A DNA stretch of 64,000 nt from the NCBI RefSeq assembly GCF_041075285.1, contig NZ_CP163512.1, positions 2,108,001 through 2,172,000 on the forward strand, written 5' to 3'. Shown piece after piece: positions 7,709 through 16,692 of the stretch. The position numbers were made by a program, and so were the translations under genes. A model generated the notes under the pieces. The model was not told the DNA's origin. It searched no databases and saw nothing but the letters and a program-made list of their open reading frames with translations. This DNA is from Providencia rettgeri. Its GTDB lineage: Bacteria > Pseudomonadota > Gammaproteobacteria > Enterobacterales > Enterobacteriaceae. Position 1 is the stretch's first letter. Every line of letters begins with the position of its first letter.

Positions 7709-8302
7709 ATGAGAATATTAGTTATTGATGAGTGTTATTACACAAGACTTGGTATTACTGAATATTTATCAAAGAATAAAAAGTTAAATTTTATTAGTAC
7801 AGGCTGTTTAAATGATGCAATTAAATCTATAAATAAAAACTCTCCAAGCATTGTTCTTGTTAATTTAACCTATTATTGCCACTATTCAAATTATTGCCCA
7901 ACATTGCAGGGGTTATTAAGCTTATCGAAAAACATACGCTTTTACATCTATATAGATGCCCCCTACCCACAAACCGATAATCCGCTATTATTGAAAAATA
8001 ATTTCTTTATTTTATCCAAAAAGATTATTATCAAAACATTAGATAAAGTCATTAATGATTATGAACAAATTGAAAAAGTAACTAAACTAACCAATAATAC
8101 GGATTCATCTATTTTTACAGCAAAAGAACAAAATATAATTAATAATTGGATGAATGAGATACCTAATCATATTATCTCTAAAAAACTGGGGATCAGTAAT
8201 AGCACGGTATATTCACAAAAACGTCATATCGCCAGTAAAGTTTTCGTTAAAAATAGAATAGAGTTGTTCTTTATTTACAATGTATTTAAATATTTATATT
8301 AA
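7709..8302 (+). CDS. rcsA: RcsA-like LuxR-type regulator
   Basis: 197 residues resembling E. coli RcsA (about 207): an N-terminal half with the RcsA-like YYTRLGITEYL block at residues 11-21, a degenerate receiver-like region without a clear phospho-acceptor, and a C-terminal LuxR helix-turn-helix at about residues 135-190 (KEQNIINNW, HIISKKLGISNSTVYSQKRHI). RcsA partners RcsB to activate capsule and biofilm genes. Similarity is weak and recalled from memory, so other LuxR-type proteins remain possible. The gene is markedly AT-rich. I chose the ATG at 7709 because AAGGATG overlaps the earlier ATG at 7700. Confidence 0.6.
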   Translation: MRILVIDECYYTRLGITEYLSKNKKLNFISTGCLNDAIKSINKNSPSIVLVNLTYYCHYSNYCPTLQGLLSLSKNIRFYIYIDAPYPQTDNPLLLKNNFFILSKKIIIKTLDKVINDYEQIEKVTKLTNNTDSSIFTAKEQNIINNWMNEIPNHIISKKLGISNSTVYSQKRHIASKVFVKNRIELFFIYNVFKYLY

Positions 8303-8320
8303 GTAAAACCACCAAAAAGG

Positions 8321-8466
8321 GCTTTAGACGCTGGCAAACATGTTATATTTGTCAGCGTCTGAATAGGTATTGACAACAGACTAAGAAAATCAACAAGGTG
8401 ATCCTCACCTAATTACATAAAGTGGGCGAAACCCGCTTTTTATCTTACTTTGTCAACAACCTATAG
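8321..8466 (-). repeat. Dispersed structured repeat, copy 1 (about 145 bp)
   Basis: The minus strand of this block matches 26162-26301 in the plus strand: both contain GGTTGTTGACAAAG, a hairpin of the AAAAGCGGG/CCCACTTT kind, a TTGATTTTC stretch, and a final GACAAA/TTTGTC stem. Here AGACGCTG (8326-8333) pairs with CAGCGTCT (8353-8360). It lies in the convergent gap between the RcsA-like gene and trhO and may work as a two-way terminator. It is neither ERIC nor the MITE-like element. Confidence 0.65.
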
Positions 8467-8490
8467 CCCTAATTTTAATACCAGCCTAAA

Positions 8491-9537
8491 TTAGTTATCG
8501 CTATTTAATAAGCCATCTGATAAGCGGTGGCGAGATTTATTAAATATTTTATTACTGACTTCACGACCCGCACGGCGAGCACGTTGCTCTTGCTCTGGCA
8601 ATTTCATTTCTTCATTGCAAGCTGTACTGCAACAGCCTTCATATTTTTCAGCACAAGTTGGGCACTGGATAAATAATAGATGGCAGCCATCATTACGGCA
8701 GTTTGTATGTGAATCGCAAGATGCTCCACATTGGTGACAATGGGCTAATACGTCATCAGTAATACGTTCACCCATACGATTATCGAAAACAAAGTTTTTC
8801 CCTTTAAAGCGTAAAGGTAAACCTTGCTCTTTCGCTTTGCGCGCATACTCGATAATACCGCCTTCCACATGGTAGACGTTTTTAAAGCCGTTATGCAGCA
8901 TGTAAGCACTCGCTTTTTCACAACGAATACCACCAGTACAGTACATTACAACATTCTTATCTTTTTGTTCTTGTAGCATTTCCACTGCCATCGGTAGTTG
9001 TTCCCTGAAGGTATCTGATGGAATTTCTACCGCATTTTCAAAGTGGCCAACCTCATATTCATAATGATTGCGCATATCTACAAACACAGTATTCGGGTCA
9101 TCAATCATTGCGTTGACCTGTTCGGCTTTAAGATATTGCCCTGTATTAGCAGGATTAAATGTCTCATCATCAATACCATCAGCAACAACACGATCACGCA
9201 CTTTCATGCGCAGAACCCAGAACGATTTCCCATCATCATCAATCGCAATATTTAGGCGTAAATTATCTAATGCAGGATCTGTGCGATAAATCAGTTCACG
9301 TAACGCATCAACATTGGATGCAGGCACGCTGATTTGTGCGTTAATGCCCTCTTTGGCAATATACACTCGACCAAATACGCTCAATGCTTTGAATTGCTGG
9401 TACCATTCATTGCGAAAAGCCGTTGGATCTTGAATATTAAAATATTTATAAAAAGAAATGGTGGTGCGCGGCTCAGTTTCAGCCAACATGCGCTGTTTGA
9501 GTATTTTATTTGAAACTTGGTTATGTAACACTGGCAT
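8491..9537 (-). CDS. trhO: tRNA uridine(34) hydroxylase TrhO
   Basis: 348 residues, near-identical in layout to E. coli YceA/TrhO. It oxidises uridine 34 of certain tRNAs to 5-hydroxyuridine using oxygen, in the cytosol. The N-terminal acylphosphatase-like region (to about 110) is followed by a rhodanese domain (about 140-235) with its nucleophile in MYCTGGIRC at Cys200. A cysteine-rich tail at about residues 266-310 ([19 protein letters not shown]) probably binds zinc. The ATG at 9537 fits the family N-terminus MPVLHN. It is transcribed convergently with the RcsA-like gene. Confidence 0.96.
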   Translation of the reverse strand: MPVLHNQVSNKILKQRMLAETEPRTTISFYKYFNIQDPTAFRNEWYQQFKALSVFGRVYIAKEGINAQISVPASNVDALRELIYRTDPALDNLRLNIAIDDDGKSFWVLRMKVRDRVVADGIDDETFNPANTGQYLKAEQVNAMIDDPNTVFVDMRNHYEYEVGHFENAVEIPSDTFREQLPMAVEMLQEQKDKNVVMYCTGGIRCEKASAYMLHNGFKNVYHVEGGIIEYARKAKEQGLPLRFKGKNFVFDNRMGERITDDVLAHCHQCGASCDSHTNCRNDGCHLLFIQCPTCAEKYEGCCSTACNEEMKLPEQEQRARRAGREVSNKIFNKSRHRLSDGLLNSDN

Positions 9538-9814
9538 GGTGTTCTCTTTCCCTTTGTAACTTGTTAATAATTAAAGCTTAAAATCGTATAGTGTCACGAA
9601 GTGTCCACACTCGACTATTATTAAATATTATCGCTGTTATTGTGTTAATAAAAAACCCTTTATTTTAAGTGGTTTTGTTATCGAAATATGATTAAAAGGT
9701 TTCCCTTTCTATTGTTCTATTTTAACAACGGGATGTTAATCACTTTTGAATATTCACGATTGCCACTCGTTATGTTATAACATTTGCACTTAAACTTGTT
9801 AAACAGTATAAATA

Positions 9815-10447
9815 ATGCGATTACTACCATTCTTTTTTATTATGTTATCTATTGTCGCTCCGCAGGTAGTGGCTCACCCTCATAGTTTCATTGAGATGAA
9901 AATGGCCCTTGAGACTAAACAAAATGACTACTCAGGGATAAGCTATGCTTGGAAGATGGATCCGATGACCTCTGCTGATATTTTGTATGAACTCAAAGGC
10001 ATAAAGCCAGATGATCCACGTTGGAAGCAACAAGAAGCGACCATAATGGCGAATGTATTAATGCAGGATTATTTTACTGATTTCTATTACCAAGGGGAGA
10101 AGGTACGTTTTAAGCGCATACCGGACAATTACCATCTTGAAAAAGACGGGTTTTCTTTAGTGTTTTACTTCACCACATCATTTATGCATCCACTCCCCAT
10201 TAAACACGCCCATATTACTATTCAGACTTATGATCCTTCCTTTTATGTCAGCATGACCTATCAAAACCAACAGCAAATTACGCTACCTTTGGAAGTCGCG
10301 GCAACATGTCAATTGACATTAGAAGAAGCCAACATCACCGATTCTATGCGTGCCTATGCTTTTTCATTAGATAAAAGTGATACACCTGATGAAGACTTGG
10401 CACTGGGAAAACAATTTGCTCAGCGAGTTGATATCCAATGTCCATAA
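9815..10447 (+). CDS. ZevA-like periplasmic DUF1007 protein
   Basis: A 210-residue secreted protein with a signal peptide ending near AHPHS (residues 20-24) and DUF1007 hallmarks: HPHSFIEM just after cleavage and a WKMDPMTS block near residue 46. Such proteins are paired with NicO-type transporters; in Haemophilus the ZevAB pair supports zinc uptake. The product probably handles Zn2+ or Ni2+ in the periplasm. It overlaps the next gene by 10 bases, so the two form an operon. The metal is inferred from family and not visible in the sequence. The Shine-Dalgarno is weak. Confidence 0.75.
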   Translation: MRLLPFFFIMLSIVAPQVVAHPHSFIEMKMALETKQNDYSGISYAWKMDPMTSADILYELKGIKPDDPRWKQQEATIMANVLMQDYFTDFYYQGEKVRFKRIPDNYHLEKDGFSLVFYFTTSFMHPLPIKHAHITIQTYDPSFYVSMTYQNQQQITLPLEVAATCQLTLEEANITDSMRAYAFSLDKSDTPDEDLALGKQFAQRVDIQCP

Positions 10448-11445
10448 CCTCATTACGTCTTAGAAAATGGCTCGTTACAGTCATTGTATTAGCGCTAATT
10501 AGCTATGTTACTTTACAGGTTTATTTCCATTGGGGATCATGGCTACAGATGAGTGTTAATTGGCAAAAGCAGCTAAACCAAGGACTCGCTGACCTACTAC
10601 AAGAAACCGCGACTCGACCATTTTATGCCGGTGGATTGTTGGTCGTTGCCAGTTTCACCTATGGTTTTTTGCATGCGCTTGGGCCAGGTCATGGTAAATT
10701 AATCATGACAACGTATATCGCAACTCAGGCAACCCACTTAAAACAAAGTGTTCTACTGAGCTTATTTGCCGCTTTATTGCAGGGATTAGTCGCCATTTTG
10801 TTGGTTTCTTTCGTGTTAATTGTATTGCAACTCTCAACCAAGCACCTAAACCAAGTCAGTATCTATGCAGAGCAAATCAGCTATCTCTTTGTGATACTGC
10901 TGGGCGCATTTTTGTCTACCAATGCAATGCGTCGCCTTTGGCTAATCAATAAGTCAAAAAAGCCAATGCCTTTGACCTTACGGCGCATTCAACCACTGAC
11001 TCAATCGCAATCAAAAAGTGTATACCGTGTGGTGCAAGCTCATTCGGCTAACTGCTATTGTGGTCATCAGCATGTCGTTCAATCCGATCGGTTACAGACT
11101 GGTTTCAAGGGAAAGCTTCTTATTATTCTTTCGATGGGGAGCCGCCCATGTTCAGGTGCCCTCTTGGTCTTGTTATTTTCGTATGTGATTGATATGTATT
11201 TATGGGGAATAATCGCTGCGTTGATGATGGCGCTCGGCACTGCACTGACGATCAGCTTGATTGCGGTGTTCGTTCATCTCATGCGTGATAATGCGCTACG
11301 TATTTCTCGCCTCAAAGGCATTCAGTTATCACCTTATTGGGGCATTTCACTGAGCCTTATTGCAGGTGTACTGTTTATATTGATAGGCGTTTTGCTATAC
11401 CAAAGTGGTGCAACCGAGCAAGCGCTTTCGCCATTATTACATTAA
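10438..11445 (+). CDS. ZevB-like NicO family metal transporter
   Basis: 335 residues with a signal-anchor helix (about 13-29) and about six further membrane helices. The NicO signature HALGPGHGK is at residues 79-87, a His/Cys loop (AHSANCYCGHQH) near residues 198-210 is likely cytosolic or periplasmic metal-binding, and a second motif SMGSRPCSGALL near residue 235 matches the family. These proteins move Ni2+, Co2+ or Zn2+ across the inner membrane. Overlap with the upstream DUF1007 gene by 10 bases indicates translational coupling. Direction of transport is not certain. Confidence 0.78.
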   Translation: MSITSLRLRKWLVTVIVLALISYVTLQVYFHWGSWLQMSVNWQKQLNQGLADLLQETATRPFYAGGLLVVASFTYGFLHALGPGHGKLIMTTYIATQATHLKQSVLLSLFAALLQGLVAILLVSFVLIVLQLSTKHLNQVSIYAEQISYLFVILLGAFLSTNAMRRLWLINKSKKPMPLTLRRIQPLTQSQSKSVYRVVQAHSANCYCGHQHVVQSDRLQTGFKGKLLIILSMGSRPCSGALLVLLFSYVIDMYLWGIIAALMMALGTALTISLIAVFVHLMRDNALRISRLKGIQLSPYWGISLSLIAGVLFILIGVLLYQSGATEQALSPLLH

Positions 11446-11448
11446 AAA

Positions 11449-11473
11449 AGGGAGGGCTCCCCCTCCCTGGCAC
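11449..11473 (-). terminator. Terminator, probably of ttrBCA
   Basis: AGGGAGGG at 11449-11456 pairs perfectly with CCCTCCCT at 11461-11468 around CTCC. On the minus strand the stem is followed by TTTTTT, so it fits leftward transcription from ttrA, whose stop lies about 140 bases away. It could also stop the plus-strand zevB transcript, though no T run follows on that side. Confidence 0.75.
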
Positions 11474-11605
11474 TTGCCGAAGTCACAGTGCGATAAACAC
11501 ACTGTTGATGCGCAATGTCAACTGCTTAAAAACAAAGACACTAACTTGCAAGGCTATGCAGAACCCTGCAAGCTAGCGATCCTTTACTACATTGTTAAAA
11601 CCTAG

Positions 11606-14600
11606 CTAGCTGATTAACTCAATTTTCGCCGGTAAACCTTGACGAACAGAAGCACCGGATACCCAGTCAAGCCAAGTATTTGCTACTTCACGTGTTGGGT
11701 CAGCAAACCCGAGGTCGTTTAAATTAATACCTGAACCATTTGCCGCATTCATTGGCATAGGTTGACCATCCAAATAGTGCTGTTTAGCCCCCATTTCGCT
11801 ATGACCATAACCATGCTCAATCGCTAATACACCTGGCATTACCCCAGCCAATACACTAACTTGCGTTTCTGCGCTGCCACCCGGTGTGGTAATGCGGATC
11901 CAATCACCGTGTTTTATTCCCATTTTCGCGGCATCATCAGGGTGAATCGCCACAAGGTTGGTAGGTTTCACATGGCGTAAGCGTTCAATAACCGTGGTTG
12001 AACTGCTCATCACGTGGGATTTAAATGACATCAGTTTGAGTGGCCACTCTTTTTCAGGGAACACTTTATTGACGTCTTCGCCATTCGCCATACGAGGTGG
12101 GTAGTAGGTTGGACAACCGCTGTAACGCTCACCGGTGATCGCATGGCGGTTAATCGCAACGGTTGGGTTCCAAATCTGTAACCCTTTTTTCCATTGTGGC
12201 CCTGTTGCTTCACCATCCCACGCTTTTTCATACGGTGCAAAGCGACCGCCCCGCGTGAAGATGTAAGCCACACGGCGCACTTCTTCGGGTTTCAGCGTGC
12301 GGGTGATCGCAGGTAAAATACGCTCGACACCACTGATTTGGATATCTTCAGTTGCCGCTTCTGGGACAGGTTTTTCCCCTAACCAAGCCATATTCGCAGC
12401 GACACGAAGGTAATAATCTTCCGCCGTATTGAGTGAATGCATATTGCCATCCATATCTTCAATCACATTGTCACCAAAGCCCGGTAGTTTCAGTTCTTTT
12501 GCCACGGCGATGCAGAAGCTTTCCATTGATATTGGCTGCCCGTCCGCCGTTTTTGCCGTACGTGGCTCAACAATCGGCCAACGTGCGGTACTGGCTTTAA
12601 CTTGAACACCAGACCACGGCGCGCTGAATCCCCAACTTTCAAAGTTATGCGTATCTGGCACAATGTAGTCGGCCAACGCAGTGGTTTCGTTCATAAAGGC
12701 ATCAATACCAATAATCAATGGAAGATGTTTCGGATCTTTCAGTTTTTCTTCCATCACTTGGCGAATACCGGCGATACCATATACCGGATTTGTCATATTG
12801 GTGATCCACGCTTTAAGAGCATATGGATAGCCCATTAACGCAGAGGCCAATTGCTCCGTTAATTGCCCTTTAGCAAACGGATACCAAGGGGCTTTGGCGG
12901 GATACGGTTTTTCGCCTGCGGCTAATCTCGCTTTAAATTCATCTGATTTTTCATAGACTTCATTACTGCGCGATAATACGACACCTTTTGGCTTCACTTT
13001 GCCTTTATAGCTCGCCATATTGTAACGAGGGCCATCGTTCTCCCCGTTAAATTTACCGCCGCCAACAGACACACCGCCTTTTAAGTTTAAATTACCTATC
13101 AATGCGTTAAGCATTATGACTGACCATGCTGTGTAGAAGCCGTTGCCTCCCATCATACCGCCATGGGAAATGACTGCCGCTTTTCTACCATAAGATGTTA
13201 AAGCTTTGCCCAGTGATTCAATTGTTTTCACTGGAACATGGCAGCGTTCGCTATATTCTTCAAGGGTCATGCGATTTGCTGCTTCTTTTAAGCATTGGAA
13301 GCTCGATTTAACTGTCACTTCGCTGCCATCATGTAATGTCACTGTGCGGGTCACAAAGAGTTCCGCAGCAGGCACTTCATCTGCCAATTTCAGCTCGCCA
13401 GAGGCATCTTGAACTAAGTAGGCTTTTTCATCCTCCCCTTCACCTGTAAGATAGGAGGAAATTAATAATTTGCCCGCTAACGGGTGCGAATCATCGGTAA
13501 TAACCAGATGAGTTGCGTTAGTCCAACTCTTCTCTCCCATGCTTTCCATCGATTTTTCGCTTGGCACGCTAAGGTATTTGGCATTGTAGCGCTCATTTTC
13601 GATAATCCAGCGGATCATCCCCATCACTAACGCTGCATCCGTACCTGGTTGCACGGGTACCCAGTGACCATGGTCATTAGCTAAGGTTGTTGTAAGCGGT
13701 AATGCTGGTGACACAACCACATAGTTAAAGGAATCACGTAAACGCGCTGTCGCTAACTGGCGACCTTGGCGTTTAAATGGGTTTCCTGATTGCGCAGGCG
13801 AAGTCCCTAGGAATAATGCAAAACGCACATTATCCCAATCCGGTTTGACGTGGGCGTTTTTGTCCAAGTCATCCATTAAAGCCCCTGAACCTGCACGATA
13901 AGCGAGACCACAGTATGAGCCGTGAGCGCCGAAGTTTTTGCTACCAAAAGCATTTTGGGCAAATCGACGAATAAAACCATCACGACCATCGTCCCCTGCG
14001 TTAGTGACTAAAAGCTGGTTCGCTTTTGGGCCTAATTTAGGTTGTGATGGATCTAACGGCGTCTCAAGATCACGAATGGCTCTTAAACCATCAACATGAC
14101 CTTCACCGAATAAATCGCCGCCTTCTACCACTTCTTTAATCAACTGTTCAAAACTGATGCGTTTCCACTTGCCTTCCCCACGCTTACCAACACGTTTCAT
14201 CGGCTCCAAAATACGCAGTGGACTGGTTAACCCTTCCATTAAGGTAGCACCACGAGCGCAAGCGGTTGAACGATGTTCTAAACCTGATTCGCCGCTCATT
14301 TTATTAAAGGCCGTTTTTAATGGCATTCCATAAGGGAAATGCTCTTCATGAGATAACGGGTGGTAAGGGTTCCCAGCGATACGCAACACTTCATTTTTGG
14401 CTGTATCAACCCGAGCACGGATCCCACACTGAGTCCAGCAACCGAAACATTGGGTCATCGCAACCACTTGTTCGGGATTCTCCTGCCAACCTTTGAGTGC
14501 TTGTCCTTCAGGGCGCAGTGAGTTGCCATTAAGGCGGTCCAATGTCACTTTTCCAGAAGTTCCATTCACCAGACCATCGACTGCACGTTTGGCGACATCA

Positions 14601-14680
14601 CGGTAGCTTGCCCCGAATAATGCAATACCGCCGACAACCAAACCACCTTTAAGCCATTGACGTCTTGAGAATTTAGCCAT
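11606..14680 (-). CDS. ttrA: Tetrathionate reductase catalytic subunit A
   Basis: A 1024-residue periplasmic molybdopterin enzyme that reduces tetrathionate to thiosulfate. It has a twin-arginine signal SRRQWLKGG (residues 5-13), an N-terminal 4Fe-4S site with Cys in CFGCWTQCG near residues 79-86, then the CARGA motif, and Mo-bis-MGD domains including the GSYCGLAYRAG segment near residue 260. The C-terminal dinucleotide-binding lobe (HPDDAAKMGIKHGDW) is intact. I chose the ATG at 14680, since the arginine pair must lie near the N-terminus; it overlaps the end of ttrC by 8 bases. It is last in ttrBCA. Confidence 0.96.
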   Translation of the reverse strand: MAKFSRRQWLKGGLVVGGIALFGASYRDVAKRAVDGLVNGTSGKVTLDRLNGNSLRPEGQALKGWQENPEQVVAMTQCFGCWTQCGIRARVDTAKNEVLRIAGNPYHPLSHEEHFPYGMPLKTAFNKMSGESGLEHRSTACARGATLMEGLTSPLRILEPMKRVGKRGEGKWKRISFEQLIKEVVEGGDLFGEGHVDGLRAIRDLETPLDPSQPKLGPKANQLLVTNAGDDGRDGFIRRFAQNAFGSKNFGAHGSYCGLAYRAGSGALMDDLDKNAHVKPDWDNVRFALFLGTSPAQSGNPFKRQGRQLATARLRDSFNYVVVSPALPLTTTLANDHGHWVPVQPGTDAALVMGMIRWIIENERYNAKYLSVPSEKSMESMGEKSWTNATHLVITDDSHPLAGKLLISSYLTGEGEDEKAYLVQDASGELKLADEVPAAELFVTRTVTLHDGSEVTVKSSFQCLKEAANRMTLEEYSERCHVPVKTIESLGKALTSYGRKAAVISHGGMMGGNGFYTAWSVIMLNALIGNLNLKGGVSVGGGKFNGENDGPRYNMASYKGKVKPKGVVLSRSNEVYEKSDEFKARLAAGEKPYPAKAPWYPFAKGQLTEQLASALMGYPYALKAWITNMTNPVYGIAGIRQVMEEKLKDPKHLPLIIGIDAFMNETTALADYIVPDTHNFESWGFSAPWSGVQVKASTARWPIVEPRTAKTADGQPISMESFCIAVAKELKLPGFGDNVIEDMDGNMHSLNTAEDYYLRVAANMAWLGEKPVPEAATEDIQISGVERILPAITRTLKPEEVRRVAYIFTRGGRFAPYEKAWDGEATGPQWKKGLQIWNPTVAINRHAITGERYSGCPTYYPPRMANGEDVNKVFPEKEWPLKLMSFKSHVMSSSTTVIERLRHVKPTNLVAIHPDDAAKMGIKHGDWIRITTPGGSAETQVSVLAGVMPGVLAIEHGYGHSEMGAKQHYLDGQPMPMNAANGSGINLNDLGFADPTREVANTWLDWVSGASVRQGLPAKIELIS

Positions 14681-15701
14681 GTTGCACTCTCCCCGCAAAC
14701 CAGCGAACACCTTCACGAACAATAATTGTTAATGCAATCCACAAACCGAATGTGCCTACAATAGCCATCAGGCCGTCAGTTCCCAGTGGGAAGTGGTATG
14801 GATTCACGATAATGTTATATTTTGGTACCGCTTGAACTTCCATCAGGAAAATCCAACGTAATGTCCAAGCAAAAGCCATTGAAACTAAGGCTAAAACAGT
14901 AATGTATGGCACCGAACGAATTGCTTTTACGTTACGCACGGACATCACAAATGTGATTAACCACAGCGCGCAAACTCCCATCAGCATCCACCAACCTGCA
15001 CTTGCTGTATCTAATTGCTGACGTACCGCAATACCCGATGTGGTATCACCTGACAGCCACAGTGCGAAACATACCGCAAATAACAGCAAGGTAATCACTT
15101 GGAAGCGAGCTAAACGGGTTTGATATTGCGGCTCTTTGCGGGCACCTAGACCGATCAATGCAGGCAGAACTTGTAGCGCACTCAAGAACAGGAGTACCGG
15201 CATCCACCAGCTATACCAGATAGGACGGGCGTTTAAGATAGACGCTTCACGACCGGTATACAGTAATAAGCCCATCGCTGATAATGCAGCCAGCAAGGCA
15301 ACCCAACGTGTTGCTTTAAACTCTTTTTTCCAAATCATTTTCACGATCAGGGCAACAAAATATAAACCGATAAAAGTCGTAAATAAGGGTAATAAAACAG
15401 AGCCCCACCACATCCAAGACCACAATGTTGGGTGTGCGTAGAAATGCCAAACCCTAGCGGTTTGGTGTAAATCTGCGGTTAACGCTAATGGCGCGGTGAT
15501 CCCCATCGTGATCGCAATAAACACCGAAATCATTTCTAATCGGCCATTTTCGCTGTTATTTTGCCAATGCAAATAACAGGCATAGAGCACGGCACAAGAA
15601 GCAATTCCGATAAAGAAAAAGTACTGTACAGCCCAAGGTAACCAGAAAAATTCTTGTGGCTGAGCCATAATTTCAGAAATATATGTCACTTGACCGTCCA
15701 T
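14673..15701 (-). CDS. ttrC: Tetrathionate reductase membrane subunit C
   Basis: 342 residues with about nine membrane helices, NrfD/PsrC-like. It takes electrons from quinol and passes them to TtrB and TtrA. Conserved LALTADLHQTARVWHFY near residue 75 matches TtrC of Salmonella. The ATG at 15701 is preceded by a perfect AGGAGG at 7 bases and overlaps the ttrB stop (TGATG), so the two are translationally coupled. An in-frame upstream ATG inside ttrB lacks a ribosome site. Confidence 0.94.
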   Translation of the reverse strand: MDGQVTYISEIMAQPQEFFWLPWAVQYFFFIGIASCAVLYACYLHWQNNSENGRLEMISVFIAITMGITAPLALTADLHQTARVWHFYAHPTLWSWMWWGSVLLPLFTTFIGLYFVALIVKMIWKKEFKATRWVALLAALSAMGLLLYTGREASILNARPIWYSWWMPVLLFLSALQVLPALIGLGARKEPQYQTRLARFQVITLLLFAVCFALWLSGDTTSGIAVRQQLDTASAGWWMLMGVCALWLITFVMSVRNVKAIRSVPYITVLALVSMAFAWTLRWIFLMEVQAVPKYNIIVNPYHFPLGTDGLMAIVGTFGLWIALTIIVREGVRWFAGRVQHG

Positions 15702-16438
15702 CAGAACACCTCCTGCCATAATGCGGGTTGCCCTTTGTCTTGTAGCGGCTCTACAAATGCATCATCCAAACCGAGATAGAAAACTTGCGGTAACGTGCCA
15801 CTTTCAGGTTTTAGCACTTTGATTTCGGCTTCATGTTCAGTCAGCATTTTACGAATAGTGCTATTTGGATCTTTTAAGTCGCCAATGATACGCGCACCGC
15901 CAACACAGGACTCAACACAAGCAGGTAATAGACCGACTTCTAAGCGGTGTGCACAGAAAGTGCATTTATCTGCTGTTTGTGTGGAATGATTAATAAAACG
16001 GGCATCATACGGGCATGCTTGTACACAATATGCGCAGCCTACACAGCGTTCGTTATCAACCACGACAATACCGTCTTCCCGTTGAAAGGTCGCTTGAACG
16101 GGGCATACTGGCACGCAAGGTGGTGAATCACAGTGGTTACATAAGCGAGGAAGCAGCACGTTGGTAAAGCCTTCCTCCCCCTTGACGGTCACTTGATATT
16201 GGTTAACGGTGGTTCGGAATTGACCTTGTGGTGTTTGGTTTTCAACCGAGCAGCTCACAGTGCAAGATTGGCAACCAATACAACGACGTAAATCTATTAG
16301 CATCCCATAACGCTTTTCAGGGTTGCCTTCACGGCGTGTTGGAGAGAGGTTTAAGCCAGCTTCCGATATTGGAATTAACGACGCACCTGCCGTTACTGCC
16401 CCAATTTGTTGTAGAAATTTTCGTTTACTCAGATCCAT
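15701..16438 (-). CDS. ttrB: Tetrathionate reductase iron-sulfur subunit B
   Basis: 245 residues with four 4Fe-4S cysteine clusters of the DmsB type: CIGCQSC..C, CNHCDSPPCVPVC, CVGCAYC..C and CTFCAHR..C. It transfers electrons between TtrC and TtrA on the periplasmic side. The N-terminus SKRKFLQQIG (residues 4-13) is a degenerate twin-arginine signal (KR instead of RR) and may be exported with TtrA. I chose the ATG at 16438, with TGGAG 6 bases upstream, over one at 16459 that lacks a site. It is first in ttrBCA, diverging from ttrSR. Confidence 0.95.
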   Translation of the reverse strand: MDLSKRKFLQQIGAVTAGASLIPISEAGLNLSPTRREGNPEKRYGMLIDLRRCIGCQSCTVSCSVENQTPQGQFRTTVNQYQVTVKGEEGFTNVLLPRLCNHCDSPPCVPVCPVQATFQREDGIVVVDNERCVGCAYCVQACPYDARFINHSTQTADKCTFCAHRLEVGLLPACVESCVGGARIIGDLKDPNSTIRKMLTEHEAEIKVLKPESGTLPQVFYLGLDDAFVEPLQDKGQPALWQEVF

Positions 16439-16636
16439 AATTGGCTCCAGTATTGACATTGCTAATGCGAAAATAAAAGTTATTAATCAATATGTTATTT
16501 GTTCTACGAGCTTTATTGACAATTCAGTCTGTCCGGTTAAGATAACCGCAGAAATTCTTGTTTCTCTTTAAAACTGGTGTGTTATCTTGGTAAAGCTTGT
16601 AGCGCCATTGTAGGAAGAGAGGAGCCAGCCCCCTAT

Positions 16637-16650
16637 TGTGGTTTACCACA
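16637..16650. promoter_or_regulatory. Palindrome in the ttrB-ttrS divergent promoter region
   Basis: TGTGGTTTACCACA has 6-bp perfect arms around TT. It is centred 43-56 bases upstream of ttrS and about 200 bases upstream of ttrB. A dyad here could be the operator for the response regulator TtrR, which activates ttrBCA with tetrathionate. FNR half sites (TTGAT) occur nearby, but I see no perfect FNR box. The assignment is inference. Confidence 0.4.
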
Positions 16651-16692
16651 TACCCGAAGCTAAATTGATCTAACGCAACGAATAACTCAAAT

